Made by a program: the position numbers and the translations under genes. Source: Bacteroidales bacterium (GTDB lineage: Bacteria > Bacteroidota > Bacteroidia > Bacteroidales > UBA1715). Taken from it: a stretch of 64,000 nucleotides of DNA. This document shows positions 25,546-34,736 of this stretch, piece by piece; within the stretch, counting starts at the first letter, position 1; each line of letters starts with the position of its first letter. The DNA lies in assembly GCA_017516865.1 (NCBI GenBank), contig JAFXAU010000023.1, forward strand, positions 1 through 64,000, given 5' to 3'. The notes under the pieces are model-generated. The model was not told the origin of the DNA. It ran no database searches and saw nothing but the letters and a program-made list of their open reading frames with translations.

Positions 25546-27366
25546 TTATATCAACTGTAAATCGTGCAATCTTTTGTACGCTCCGTTGAGTTCAATGAGT
25601 TCGTCGTGCTTGCCCGATTCCACGATTCTTCCTTCGTTAAGGACTACGATATTGTCGGAGTTTTTGATTGTGGAAAGTCGGTGGGCAATGACGAGCGAAG
25701 TTCTGTCTTTCATCAAATTTGACAATGCTTCTTGAACGAGACGTTCCGATTCGGTGTCGAGTGCGGAAGTCGCTTCGTCGAGAATGAGGATTTGAGGGTT
25801 CTTCATAATTGCTCGGGCAATGCAGAGACGTTGCCGTTGTCCGCCAGAGAGTTTCGCTCCTTGGTCGCCGATGTTTGTCTCGTAGCCGTTTTCCATTTCC
25901 ATTATGAAGTTGTGGGCATTAGCAAGTTTTGCCGCTTCTATAACTTTTTCTCTGTCTGGATTTTCTATACCGAATGCAATGTTGTTGAAAACCGTGTCGT
26001 TAAACAAAAGAGATTCCTGAGTGACGATACCAATAAGGCTTCGTAAATCTGTAAGTTTGTAATCGGGGAGAGCTATTCCGTCTATAAGGATTTGTCCTTC
26101 GGTCGGTTCGTAGAAACGAGGTATTAGGTTCGCAATTGTTGTTTTCCCAGAACCGGACTGTCCGACAAGAGCAATCGATTTCCCTTTCGGAATAGTCAAG
26201 TTTATATTTTTAAGAACCGTCTTTTCTGAATTGTAACCGAATGTCACGTTGTTGAATGTGATTGCCTCGTTGAATGATTCAATAGATTTTGCATCGTCTT
26301 TTTCCTCTATTTTTGCTTCGGCGTTGATTATTCTTTCAATACGGTCAATTCCAGCTGCACCTTGTTTTATATTGTAGAATGCCGATGTAAACGATTTTGC
26401 CGGGCTTGCAATTTGGGTAAATGCCAAAATGAATGCAATAAACGCTTCGGCAGACATTCCGCCATCTTTGGCAAGGACAAGATTACCGCCAATGTAAATG
26501 GCTACAGATAATATTGTTACGATTAAAAAGTCCGTCAACGGATGGGCGAGACTGCTTTTCCTGTTGGCACGGTTCATTTCTCTATAATACGCATAATTCC
26601 GTTCATCGAATTTGTTACGCATTTGTTTTGCACCGTTGAAGATTTTCACGACCTTCAATCCCGACAATGTTTCGTCAAGATAGACTAAAATGTCGCCTTG
26701 CAGTTCCTGTGTTCGGTTTGTCGCTTTTTTCAGACTTTTACCGATACGCCCGGTTATAATACCCATGAACGGCAGTAAAAGTAAGACAACAAGTGTCATT
26801 TTATAACTAATGATAATGATACCAATAAAATACACAAGAATGTATAACGGATTCTTAATCAAATCAATAAACGAACTCATACTGTTGCGGACAACGGTGA
26901 TGTCCGATGACATTCGAGACATGATGTCGCCTTTTCGCTCGTTGGTGAAAAAGAATACTGGCAAATCCAAAATTTTGAAGTATGCAATGTTGTAAATGTC
27001 TCGAGGAACGCCATTTACAATGGGAATGTTGAAATATTTTCCAAGATATTCAAATCCGTCTTTTAGGAACGTCACACCGATTAAAACAAGGCAGATGAAT
27101 ACAAGAGCAACCGATTCGTTCCAGCGTTCTATGACCAATGTTAAATAATAGTTACAATATAATAATAGTGTGTCTTTCGACAGGACAAAAACTTCTGGCA
27201 GTTCGTGTACCTGTTGGGTGTGGTCGAATAATACGTTGAAAAATGGAATAATCAGTGCTATCATTCCAAAAGAAAAAATTGCACCTAACAAGTTGAAAAT
27301 GAATACTAATACAAGATTTTTCTTGTAGTTAGACAAATATTTCCACAGTTTCCCGAAGTCGTTCAT
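25546..27366 (-). CDS. ABC exporter, MsbA-type half transporter
   Basis: This encodes 606 residues from the ATG at 27366; the frame is open further upstream but passes through the promoter. Membrane domain with six helices (15-330) followed by an ATPase domain: Walker A GQSGSGKTT (K408), Q-loop VTQESLLFND, signature LSGGQRQRLCIARA, Walker B ILILDEATSALD, H-loop VIAHRLSTI. Homodimeric exporter; MsbA-like lipid A/phospholipid flippase is the usual role of the single such gene in Bacteroidetes, though drug export is possible. Divergent from the M23 peptidase gene. Confidence 0.9.
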   Translation of the reverse strand: MNDFGKLWKYLSNYKKNLVLVFIFNLLGAIFSFGMIALIIPFFNVLFDHTQQVHELPEVFVLSKDTLLLYCNYYLTLVIERWNESVALVFICLVLIGVTFLKDGFEYLGKYFNIPIVNGVPRDIYNIAYFKILDLPVFFFTNERKGDIMSRMSSDITVVRNSMSSFIDLIKNPLYILVYFIGIIIISYKMTLVVLLLLPFMGIITGRIGKSLKKATNRTQELQGDILVYLDETLSGLKVVKIFNGAKQMRNKFDERNYAYYREMNRANRKSSLAHPLTDFLIVTILSVAIYIGGNLVLAKDGGMSAEAFIAFILAFTQIASPAKSFTSAFYNIKQGAAGIDRIERIINAEAKIEEKDDAKSIESFNEAITFNNVTFGYNSEKTVLKNINLTIPKGKSIALVGQSGSGKTTIANLIPRFYEPTEGQILIDGIALPDYKLTDLRSLIGIVTQESLLFNDTVFNNIAFGIENPDREKVIEAAKLANAHNFIMEMENGYETNIGDQGAKLSGGQRQRLCIARAIMKNPQILILDEATSALDTESERLVQEALSNLMKDRTSLVIAHRLSTIKNSDNIVVLNEGRIVESGKHDELIELNGAYKRLHDLQLI

Positions 27367-27382
27367 GAAAATAAAATTTGTG

Positions 27383-27413
27383 CAAAGGTACGACGATTCT
27401 ATAATTCCACAAA
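27383..27413 (-). promoter_or_regulatory. Promoter of the MsbA-type gene
   Basis: Minus strand: -33 TTTG (27410-27413), exactly 19-base spacer, -7 TACCTTTG (27383-27390), 16 bases before the ATG. Confidence 0.75.
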
Positions 27414-27493
27414 ATTTTGTTTGTAATTCGTTTATATCTTTGTTTGTAAACGACAGATTTTCAAGATAAATTCGCATTGGATTATTTTTGAAT

Positions 27494-29188
27494 ATGATAC
27501 AGAGGTTATTGTTGATATTTGGTTTGCTTTTTTTGACACAAATTAGTGTAGCACAGGATTTTATATATCCTATGGACTTGCGACCAGTGTATTTGTCGGC
27601 AAATTTTGGAGAACTCCGACCGAATCATTTTCATTCGGGACTTGATATGAAGACGGAAAAAGTGGAGGGGAAAGTGGTCCGTGCTGTCGATACGGGCTTT
27701 GTGTCACGTATACAGATAACGCCAACGGGCTACGGTCATGTTCTATATGTCGACCATCCAAGCGGATATACGACGGTTTATGCACATTTAAAATCTTTTG
27801 AACCACGGATTGATTCGGTGGTCAAGGCGTATCAATATGAAAAAAAGACAAACACTGTCAATATAAATTTAAAACCCGATGATTTGCCTGTCTCTCGTGG
27901 TCAACAGATTGCACTTTCGGGAAATACGGGTAGTTCGGGCGGTCCGCATCTGCATTTCGAGGTTAGAAAAACTGAAAATCAGCATGCGTTAAATCCCATG
28001 TTGTTCTATAATTTGAAAGACAACGTCACTCCGAAAATTCTTCGTTTCGGCGTTTATCCGATGGATTCCAATAGTTTTGTAAATCATAAACAGAAAAAAC
28101 AATTGTTCGAAACTGTTTCCAAGGGCAATGGTGTGTTTGTGCTTAAAGAACCTGTTACGGTGTGGGGAAACATCGGCTTTTCGGTGCAGGGATATGATTA
28201 TATGCCGGAAATGTCGAATGTGTATGGTTTTTATACAACCACGCTCACGTGCAACAATCAGGTTTTGTATTCCCGCAAAATCGATGAGATTGATTTTGGT
28301 ACGACGGCCGACATTAACAGCCTGATTGATTATGAAGAACGGCTTGCCTCGAAACGCAACTACGAACGTATGTTCAAGGAACAAAACAACGAACTCGAAA
28401 TTTATACAAAACTCGAAAATCAGGGGATTTATAAAACGACAGACGAAGAACTTGCTCAGTGCGAGGTTAGAGTTACCGACTTTGTCGGCAATACAGCCTC
28501 GCTCACAGTGTATTTGCAACAAAAATACAATGACAGCCTCGACGTAAGAACATGGAAAGAATGCAAAAAATATAATAGTGCCGACACATTTACCTATACG
28601 TATGAGAAATTTCAATTTAAAGCGAACCCGAAAACGTTTTTCTCCGATTTTTCGTTTGACGTGAAAGTGGATTCTTCGAATGCAAAGAAACGCTATTATT
28701 CTCATACATATAGAATTAAGACCGACCAGGTTATATTTAAAAAATCGGCGGAAATAATTATTCCGTATTCACTGCCAGATGAGTTGAAAGACAAAGGAAT
28801 CATAGAAAACTGCGGTCGTAAAACTCCTGTCATGACCAAATTCGACGACAATGGTTGCGCCCATGCGTTTATTAAAACTGGCGGAACATTCGGTGTGGTT
28901 GTCGATACTGTTGCTCCAACCATAAAAATGACGATGGCGGATAGTGCCGACATGACCAATAAACCATATATTCTGTTTAAAATGGCCGATAATTATTCAG
29001 GCGTGGCAAAATATAATGCATATATTGACGGAGAATGGCAAATCCTTGATTATGATGCAAAAAGCGGTGCCGTTTTCTTGTGGTTTGACGAAAAACACTT
29101 GGAAATGGGGAAGAACCACGTCGTGAAAATTGTATTGGAAGACCTTTGTCATAATGTTTTGGAAAAGGAATACAATTTTTATCGATGA
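27494..29188 (+). CDS. M23 family metallopeptidase (LytM-like)
   Basis: This encodes 564 residues from the ATG at 27494. Signal peptide ends QISVAQ. Peptidase domain (about 25-185) has zinc ligands H47 and D51 in HFHSGLD and H154 in HLHFEV, plus VYAHL. The typical G-rich loop TGSSGGPHLHF is present. The remaining 380 residues are beta-rich (Ig-like) and end DNYSGVAKYNAYIDGEWQ and an LGKN-like MGKNHVVKI block. It should cleave peptidoglycan cross-links in the periplasm, or act as a scaffold if inactive; all ligands are present. This large form is common in Bacteroidetes. Confidence 0.92.
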   Translation: MIQRLLLIFGLLFLTQISVAQDFIYPMDLRPVYLSANFGELRPNHFHSGLDMKTEKVEGKVVRAVDTGFVSRIQITPTGYGHVLYVDHPSGYTTVYAHLKSFEPRIDSVVKAYQYEKKTNTVNINLKPDDLPVSRGQQIALSGNTGSSGGPHLHFEVRKTENQHALNPMLFYNLKDNVTPKILRFGVYPMDSNSFVNHKQKKQLFETVSKGNGVFVLKEPVTVWGNIGFSVQGYDYMPEMSNVYGFYTTTLTCNNQVLYSRKIDEIDFGTTADINSLIDYEERLASKRNYERMFKEQNNELEIYTKLENQGIYKTTDEELAQCEVRVTDFVGNTASLTVYLQQKYNDSLDVRTWKECKKYNSADTFTYTYEKFQFKANPKTFFSDFSFDVKVDSSNAKKRYYSHTYRIKTDQVIFKKSAEIIIPYSLPDELKDKGIIENCGRKTPVMTKFDDNGCAHAFIKTGGTFGVVVDTVAPTIKMTMADSADMTNKPYILFKMADNYSGVAKYNAYIDGEWQILDYDAKSGAVFLWFDEKHLEMGKNHVVKIVLEDLCHNVLEKEYNFYR

Positions 29189-29206
29189 AATTCGTTTCGT
29201 TAATTC

Positions 29207-29234
29207 GTGGAGACGCGATTAATTGCGTCTCTAC
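29207..29234. repeat. GTAGAGACG palindrome
   Basis: GTGGAGACGCGATTAATTGC followed by GTCTCTAC; nearly perfect palindrome with inner CGATTAATTG. Confidence 0.7.
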
Positions 29235-29269
29235 ACAAAAAATATTGTTTAACCAAAAATTATGTAGTT

Positions 29270-29977
29270 ATGGACAAATCAAAAATTATTTCAGCGGTAC
29301 TGATTATGTGCGGTTTAATCGGTATGGGTTTTCTTTTGAAAACAGGTATTGACAACTTTGCGAAAAAAGACAATTATGTGTCCGTAAAAGGGCTTGCAGA
29401 ACGCGAAGTTATGGCGGACAAAGTTACGTGGCCAATTACGTTGAAGGATATAGGCAACGATTTGCCGAGTTTGTATGAAACAATGAGCACAAAAACGAAC
29501 ACGGTGATGAATTTCTTGAAGAAAAACGGTATAGAAGACTCTGAAATAAGTGTTTCTGCTACAAGTGTATACGACCGTCAGGCGGAACGATATGTTTCCG
29601 ACTATGTTCATACACGTTATCAGGTTTCGAAAGTGATTACAGTATCTACGAATAAGGTTGATTTGGTTCGTAAACTGTTATCTTCGCAGGAGGAATTGCT
29701 GAAACAAGGCGTTGCAATTGCCGTAAGCGACTCATGGGAAGGTAATGCTACGAAATTTGAGTTTACAGGTTTGAATGACTTGAAACCTCAAATGATAGAA
29801 GAGGCTACGCAAAATGCCCGTGTGGTTGCAGAAAAATTCGCAACAGATTCAAAGTCAAATTTGGGTGGCATTAAATTCGCAAATCAGGGTCAGTTTTCCA
29901 TTTCCGACCGCGACGACAACACTCCGTACATAAAAACAATCCGTGTTGTTACCACGATTGATTATTATTTGAATTAA
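29270..29977 (+). CDS. SIMPL domain (DUF541) membrane-anchored protein
   Basis: This encodes 235 residues from the ATG at 29270. One N-terminal membrane helix (residues 6-25) anchors a periplasmic SIMPL domain: VSVKGLAEREVMADKVTW, LKKNGIEDSEISVSAT, YQVSKVITVSTNKVDLV, EEATQNARVVAEKFA, GGIKFANQGQFSI. Homologues (YggE, BP26) are linked to oxidative stress or surface antigens; biochemical role unknown. Palindromic repeats lie on both sides. Confidence 0.9.
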   Translation: MDKSKIISAVLIMCGLIGMGFLLKTGIDNFAKKDNYVSVKGLAEREVMADKVTWPITLKDIGNDLPSLYETMSTKTNTVMNFLKKNGIEDSEISVSATSVYDRQAERYVSDYVHTRYQVSKVITVSTNKVDLVRKLLSSQEELLKQGVAIAVSDSWEGNATKFEFTGLNDLKPQMIEEATQNARVVAEKFATDSKSNLGGIKFANQGQFSISDRDDNTPYIKTIRVVTTIDYYLN

Positions 29978-30000
29978 ACCGTAATTGGTTAAATATATTT

Positions 30001-30036
30001 GTAGAGACGTCACATTTGTGGCGTCTCTTTTTTTTT
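30001..30036 (+). terminator. Palindromic repeat acting as terminator after the SIMPL gene
   Basis: GTAGAGACGTCACA / TGTGGCGTCTCT (30001-30028) followed by nine T residues. Confidence 0.75.
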
Positions 30037-30147
30037 CGTCGTTCAGTTTCATCATTTCAGTCAATTTGGTTTGTATTTGGGTAAATAACAGGTCTTAGGA
30101 TTTGTAAAAACGTATTTCCTCTTTGTTTCTTTGTGTGTTTTAAAACA

Positions 30148-32472
30148 ATGGAAATGAAGAGTTTGCTGAGATATGGACATGTAAGTGACGGCACAATGGC
30201 AATGCGTTGTTGCAAGGTTTTGTTGTCCGTTCTTTTGAGTTTTTGTTTCTTGTTTTGTAATGGGCAGGCAAGACTTTTATACCCTAAAAATGAGGGCGAT
30301 AAGTGGAAGGGAAATAACTCTTATAATTTTAAATGGTTAAAGGGAAAAATTTCCTATTTATGTCCTGTTGCTGGTACTGACGCAAATTCCAAATATATGC
30401 GTTCTTTTGCGAGAGTTTCGAAAGCAGAAGGAGAAGCTGTCATTGCCAGTGGAAATTATGTGAGAAGAACATGTCTTTCTGTTTCATATAACAAAGATTG
30501 GGTAGATTGGCCTAACAATGCAACAAAAGAGGCAACTACTGATAACATAGTCCCTGAATATCCATATATAGTGTATGCGTATAGTACAGGAGACCAATCT
30601 TCGGGTTACGATGTTCGTTATTGGGTTGATGATGGGGTAGATAATGATCCAACACAATATGATGACAGAATAAAACCAAAATTGGTTGGTGATGCATTTC
30701 AATTGTTTCAAATAGGTACGGATGTTTTTAAATTACAATCTATTGATATATCAGGATGGGATTTTAGTGAGACAACTTCCTTAGAGCAATTCTTTTCGGG
30801 ATGTATGACTCTTTCGTCTGTGAATTTTGGTACTGCTGATTTTAGAAATGTTAAGAGTATTGCTAAAATGTTTGGCTCTGATGCAAATAAACAGCCAAAC
30901 TTTAGTTCTTCAGCAATAATTTCTATGGTGAGTTCTTGGTTAGTAGATGTTGATAAATTAAAGACAAGGAATGCTGAAGCAAGAAAACATGCGGGAAACA
31001 CAGTAACAACGGCGAATGGTGTTAAATACGTTATAGGATCTACTGGTAGTTTTGACCATCCTGTCAATGGATCGACAGATATGGTTGTTAGAAATATTGA
31101 CGCTGTTCAAGAAAGAAGAAATATCTTATTTAATTTCGATGTGCTTTACGAAGGTAATGGCAATGTCGCCCAGTATGTTATTCAATATCTTGACGGCGAC
31201 AAGGATTGGGTTGAAAATGCAATCGAAATAGATGAAATACTTTCTATAGCTCCAACAGCTGCTGAGTCAGATTTGAAAAGTTATACACCTACATATACAC
31301 CTGCCTCTCCAGAAACATTTGGTGGTAACAAGCAATTTAGAATAAAAATAAGAAAAAATAATGGTGCTATTGAATACTCCGACCCATTTATGCTTGTGTT
31401 CGACGATAGTATGTTGAGTTTCCCTGATTCGTATACGATACAAAAAAGTGTTAATGGTGGAGCTATAGAACCACATATTTTGTATGTAGATGGGAATGGT
31501 GACATTGGTCTTCCAATGAATTCAGGTGAGAGGGTTCAATATATTGTCCCTGAAGGAATGGAGATAGTTTGTAATAATTTTTATGTTTCCACTTCAAGTA
31601 CGGATTATAGTAATTCAACGTTTATAAATAAAGGGACAATACAGGCGGTTGGAGAAATAGGACTTTCTTCAAGCAAAGGAGATGGAATAACGTATGATTG
31701 TAATGGAGTGTATGTGGCAGAAGACATTACATTTCGTGGTAAAATTCCAGAAATAAAGGGTGTGTTTAATATTCAAAATCGTTTTTCGACTGTATCGAAC
31801 GGTCAAGGACAGGATATAACCATAGGAGACTGTGCTACTATTCGTGCATACGAGGGTAATTTCCAACATTCGGGAGGCGCAATGAAATTATATATTGATG
31901 GTGAAATGACTGTGGAAAGACTTATTGAAGGAAATATGATACACGTTCGGGATGGTGGAATGCTCATAGTAGGCGAAACTGATTTCGACCCTTCGTTAAA
32001 GATTGTTAGTTATTCGGGTTCAGTTTTATCATTGTGTTACAATCCTACAACTGGTGTTGATAATCTTGGTTTTTGTGCCGGTACAGTATATTTTAATGAT
32101 AATGCTCTTGAACATGGCTGGTCAGGTAATCCTCAGGCTGAAGGTGATATAAATGAGTGGAATGCAGGTAGCCACACTGGTGAATATTGGACTGCCTCTG
32201 ATATCGTAGGGAAAAATCCGATAAGTGCAGAACAACTTATTGGTGCGTTCCATTCATACGACGAATGTCTTGATCCGGCAAATACACATACACTTTTGGG
32301 AATAAATGACGACCCGTTCCATCCAAAGGATAAGGAAGTGAAATCCTTATATAATGATTTGAATCCTTGCTCGGATGACTTTTCTAAAAATAAAATTCAA
32401 ATTCGAGAATTTGGAAATAAATGGTTCCGCTTAATCAACGGCGAGTTGATTTATTGCGAAAACGACAATTAG
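30148..32472 (+). CDS. Large secreted surface protein with DUF285-like repeat and shared C-terminal tail
   Basis: This encodes about 774 residues; start chosen at the ATG 30148 (30154 and 30196 are also possible). A hydrophobic signal (CCKVLLSVLLSFCFLFCNGQ) is followed by a domain with a BspA/DUF285-type unit, LQSIDISGWDFSETTSLEQF then FSGCMTLSSVNFGTADF, known from leucine-rich surface proteins. The central part is beta-rich, with FGGNKQFRIKIRKNNGAIEY, and helix-like parallel repeats (GTIQAVGEIGLSSSKG, DITFRGKIPEIKGVFNI). The end carries a 35-residue tail, NPCSDDFSKNKIQIREFGNK then WFRLINGELIYCENDN, shared with the next gene. The gene is AT-rich compared with flanking housekeeping genes, suggesting recent acquisition. 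Function unknown. Confidence 0.75.
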   Translation: MEMKSLLRYGHVSDGTMAMRCCKVLLSVLLSFCFLFCNGQARLLYPKNEGDKWKGNNSYNFKWLKGKISYLCPVAGTDANSKYMRSFARVSKAEGEAVIASGNYVRRTCLSVSYNKDWVDWPNNATKEATTDNIVPEYPYIVYAYSTGDQSSGYDVRYWVDDGVDNDPTQYDDRIKPKLVGDAFQLFQIGTDVFKLQSIDISGWDFSETTSLEQFFSGCMTLSSVNFGTADFRNVKSIAKMFGSDANKQPNFSSSAIISMVSSWLVDVDKLKTRNAEARKHAGNTVTTANGVKYVIGSTGSFDHPVNGSTDMVVRNIDAVQERRNILFNFDVLYEGNGNVAQYVIQYLDGDKDWVENAIEIDEILSIAPTAAESDLKSYTPTYTPASPETFGGNKQFRIKIRKNNGAIEYSDPFMLVFDDSMLSFPDSYTIQKSVNGGAIEPHILYVDGNGDIGLPMNSGERVQYIVPEGMEIVCNNFYVSTSSTDYSNSTFINKGTIQAVGEIGLSSSKGDGITYDCNGVYVAEDITFRGKIPEIKGVFNIQNRFSTVSNGQGQDITIGDCATIRAYEGNFQHSGGAMKLYIDGEMTVERLIEGNMIHVRDGGMLIVGETDFDPSLKIVSYSGSVLSLCYNPTTGVDNLGFCAGTVYFNDNALEHGWSGNPQAEGDINEWNAGSHTGEYWTASDIVGKNPISAEQLIGAFHSYDECLDPANTHTLLGINDDPFHPKDKEVKSLYNDLNPCSDDFSKNKIQIREFGNKWFRLINGELIYCENDN

Positions 32473-32627
32473 CACCAATTATTTATAGGGGCGAGGTTAG
32501 ATTTTACCCATTTTTAAGTTTTTTGCATTTCAGTTGCGTTATTTAGCATTTCGGTGAAAGTGATGGACTTTTATCCATCTTGAAAACACGATTTTTCTTT
32601 ATTTGTTTTTTTAATATATGGTGTATT

Positions 32628-34652
32628 ATGAGGGGGTTATTGAGAAATATTGTGGTGTTGCTGGTAAGCGTTTTCGTATGCGGAAGCGTTATGGGGGCGA
32701 CGTATACATCCAAGAGTAGCACCAATCCTGGATATAAATTTGAAGAAGATGCATCGTGGAATGGGGGAAGTAAGCCGGGAAGCTATGCGGGTGGAACTTT
32801 TACTGTTAGTTCGAATTCAAATATTACAGTGAACGGTGTTGTATATTTGAATGGGAATCTTGATATGAAAAATGAAAGTACTATCAAGGTGGCAGATAAT
32901 TCGACTTTGATTATATCGGGGAATTTTGATATTAGTGATAAATCTAAAATTACAATTGGAAATAGTGCTTCTTTGTATGTAAAAGGTAATTTTACGACTT
33001 ATGATCTTGTCCCTCCTGAATATTCGTTCTTTTATTATAATAGTAATGACCGTCTGTATGTTGAAATGGATAAATTTGCAAATTTGGCGGTAGAAGGTAA
33101 TTTTACATCTTCAAATGGTGCACAAGTTAATTTTGTGTCTTTGAAAAATAATGGAAATGGGAACGCTCCTGATTTTTATGTTTTTGGAGAATGGAGTGGA
33201 ACTGCGTATACGTCTATAAAAGGATTGGAAAATGTTGAAGATGAAGACGAATTTAATCGGAGCGAAACCACGTTGAATAATACAGTTGTAAAGGCAACAG
33301 CTAGTTTAGATAATTGTGCATTGACAATACCTGCAAACACAGACGTCGTGGTTGGTGTTGGTGAAGAAATATATGTGACCGCCCTGACGATGAATGTTAA
33401 TTCTACATTAGTTAATAACGGAAAAATCTATTTTGTTAAATCTTGTGCAGATCATACATTGGCAGATTTTGATTTTGCTTCCACATGTTTTAAGAGTGGT
33501 GTGACTATTGTAAATAATGGAACAATTAATTGTAAAAATTACAACCAAGAAATCAACCAATATACATCTATGCCAAAAAACATCAATATATATAATCATG
33601 GGATGTTTAATTGTACAGAAGATTTCCGTGCTGTGTATGGTCAATATGTGAAATTTACGTCAAGTTGTGGTTCATCTATTGTAGCCGATGGTATCAACTT
33701 CCGATGTTATGGAAATGATAATTTGAGTTTAAATGGAGTATATACGGCTAATACAATGGATATATCTATGAATGATGGTGGAAACACAGTTAATTTTGGT
33801 TCTGATTGTGGTAGTTCAGAAGTAAGTGTTAATAGTCTTACGTTGAGAAATAATGTGTCCACGGTAAATATAACAGAACTGACAGGTGTTAATTCATTAT
33901 CGTTGAATACTTATTCAAGTTCACAGTTTAATGTAACGGATGGAAAACTGATTCTTGGAAACATAGCAAATAGTGACAAACTTCGTATTAGTGGAAATGC
34001 TAATTCTATAACTATATTGTGCTATAATCCTAAAAATGGAGCAAGTACACAAGATTTTAAGAAAAATGGAGGCGAAAGTACCACCAGTGGAAAAGTCGTG
34101 TATATACAACATGCTAGTAATAGTCATTCATGGGTAAATAATTCTGATTTTCTTTCGGAAGATGATGTAACTTGTAATGAATGTTCTTTGTATGGATATA
34201 GCGTTCCATTTGATGAATGTATGCTTGGAGATGTTGCATCTCTTCTCCCTATCGAACTTGTATCATTCTCTTTCGACAAATCAAGCAAGGCATTTGTATG
34301 GACTACGGCAAGCGAGAAAGACAATGAATATTTTGTAGTAGAATATTCGAAAAACGGGAGGGACTGGGTTGAATGTACGGAACATGTGCCGTCGCAGTCG
34401 GATAACGGCTATACGTATGGTACAGAACCGATTATGCCAATTAACGAATCTTTGTTCTCGTATTTCCGTTTAAAACAGGTTGATTTGAATGGCGAATTTT
34501 CGTATTCTGATGTAATTACTATTTCGTTTACGGTTGAAAATCCTTGTTCTGAAGAATATGAGGATTCTAAAATGCAAATTCGCGAATTTGGTAATAGATA
34601 TTATCGCCTCATCAACGGCGAGTTGATTTATTGCGAAAACGATAACGAATAA
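32628..34652 (+). CDS. Secreted surface protein with parallel-beta repeats and shared C-terminal tail
   Basis: This encodes 674 residues from the ATG at 32628; signal peptide MRGLLRNIVVLLVSVFVCG then SVMGA. Residues 30-520 read as a right-handed beta-helix or adhesin-like repeat region (VNGVVYLNGNLDMKNES, LIISGNFDISDKSKITIGN, TLVNNGKIYF). Residues about 545-635 are an Ig-like module that often precedes type IX sorting domains: LPIELVSFSF, FVWTTASEKDNEYFVVEYSK, YFRLKQVDLNGEFSYSD. The final 37 residues (NPCSEEYEDSKMQIREFGNR, YYRLINGELIYCENDNE) match the tail of the gene before, with a 32-base stretch identical in DNA. The pair looks like surface adhesins. Confidence 0.75.
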   Translation: MRGLLRNIVVLLVSVFVCGSVMGATYTSKSSTNPGYKFEEDASWNGGSKPGSYAGGTFTVSSNSNITVNGVVYLNGNLDMKNESTIKVADNSTLIISGNFDISDKSKITIGNSASLYVKGNFTTYDLVPPEYSFFYYNSNDRLYVEMDKFANLAVEGNFTSSNGAQVNFVSLKNNGNGNAPDFYVFGEWSGTAYTSIKGLENVEDEDEFNRSETTLNNTVVKATASLDNCALTIPANTDVVVGVGEEIYVTALTMNVNSTLVNNGKIYFVKSCADHTLADFDFASTCFKSGVTIVNNGTINCKNYNQEINQYTSMPKNINIYNHGMFNCTEDFRAVYGQYVKFTSSCGSSIVADGINFRCYGNDNLSLNGVYTANTMDISMNDGGNTVNFGSDCGSSEVSVNSLTLRNNVSTVNITELTGVNSLSLNTYSSSQFNVTDGKLILGNIANSDKLRISGNANSITILCYNPKNGASTQDFKKNGGESTTSGKVVYIQHASNSHSWVNNSDFLSEDDVTCNECSLYGYSVPFDECMLGDVASLLPIELVSFSFDKSSKAFVWTTASEKDNEYFVVEYSKNGRDWVECTEHVPSQSDNGYTYGTEPIMPINESLFSYFRLKQVDLNGEFSYSDVITISFTVENPCSEEYEDSKMQIREFGNRYYRLINGELIYCENDNE

Positions 34653-34670
34653 TCTGTGATGTTTATGTTT

Positions 34671-34698
34671 GTAGAGACGCGATTAATCGCGTCTCTAT
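34671..34698. repeat. GTAGAGACG palindrome
   Basis: GTAGAGACGCGATTAATCGC then GTCTCTAT; near-perfect 28-base palindrome right after the second surface gene, probably ending its transcript. Confidence 0.75.
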
Positions 34699-34736
34699 AG
34701 GAATTTTTCTATTTTTGCATAGAAAATTTTCAAGAA

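Noticed and set aside
27483..27490. TATTTTTG as promoter of the M23 peptidase gene
   Set aside because: It ends 3 bases before the ATG, so the transcript would begin inside the coding sequence.
32540..34652. Standard type IX type A sorting domain at the end of the surface proteins
   Set aside because: The usual YPNP start and the GxYxxxI-KxxxK end are missing; only the short novel tail is present.
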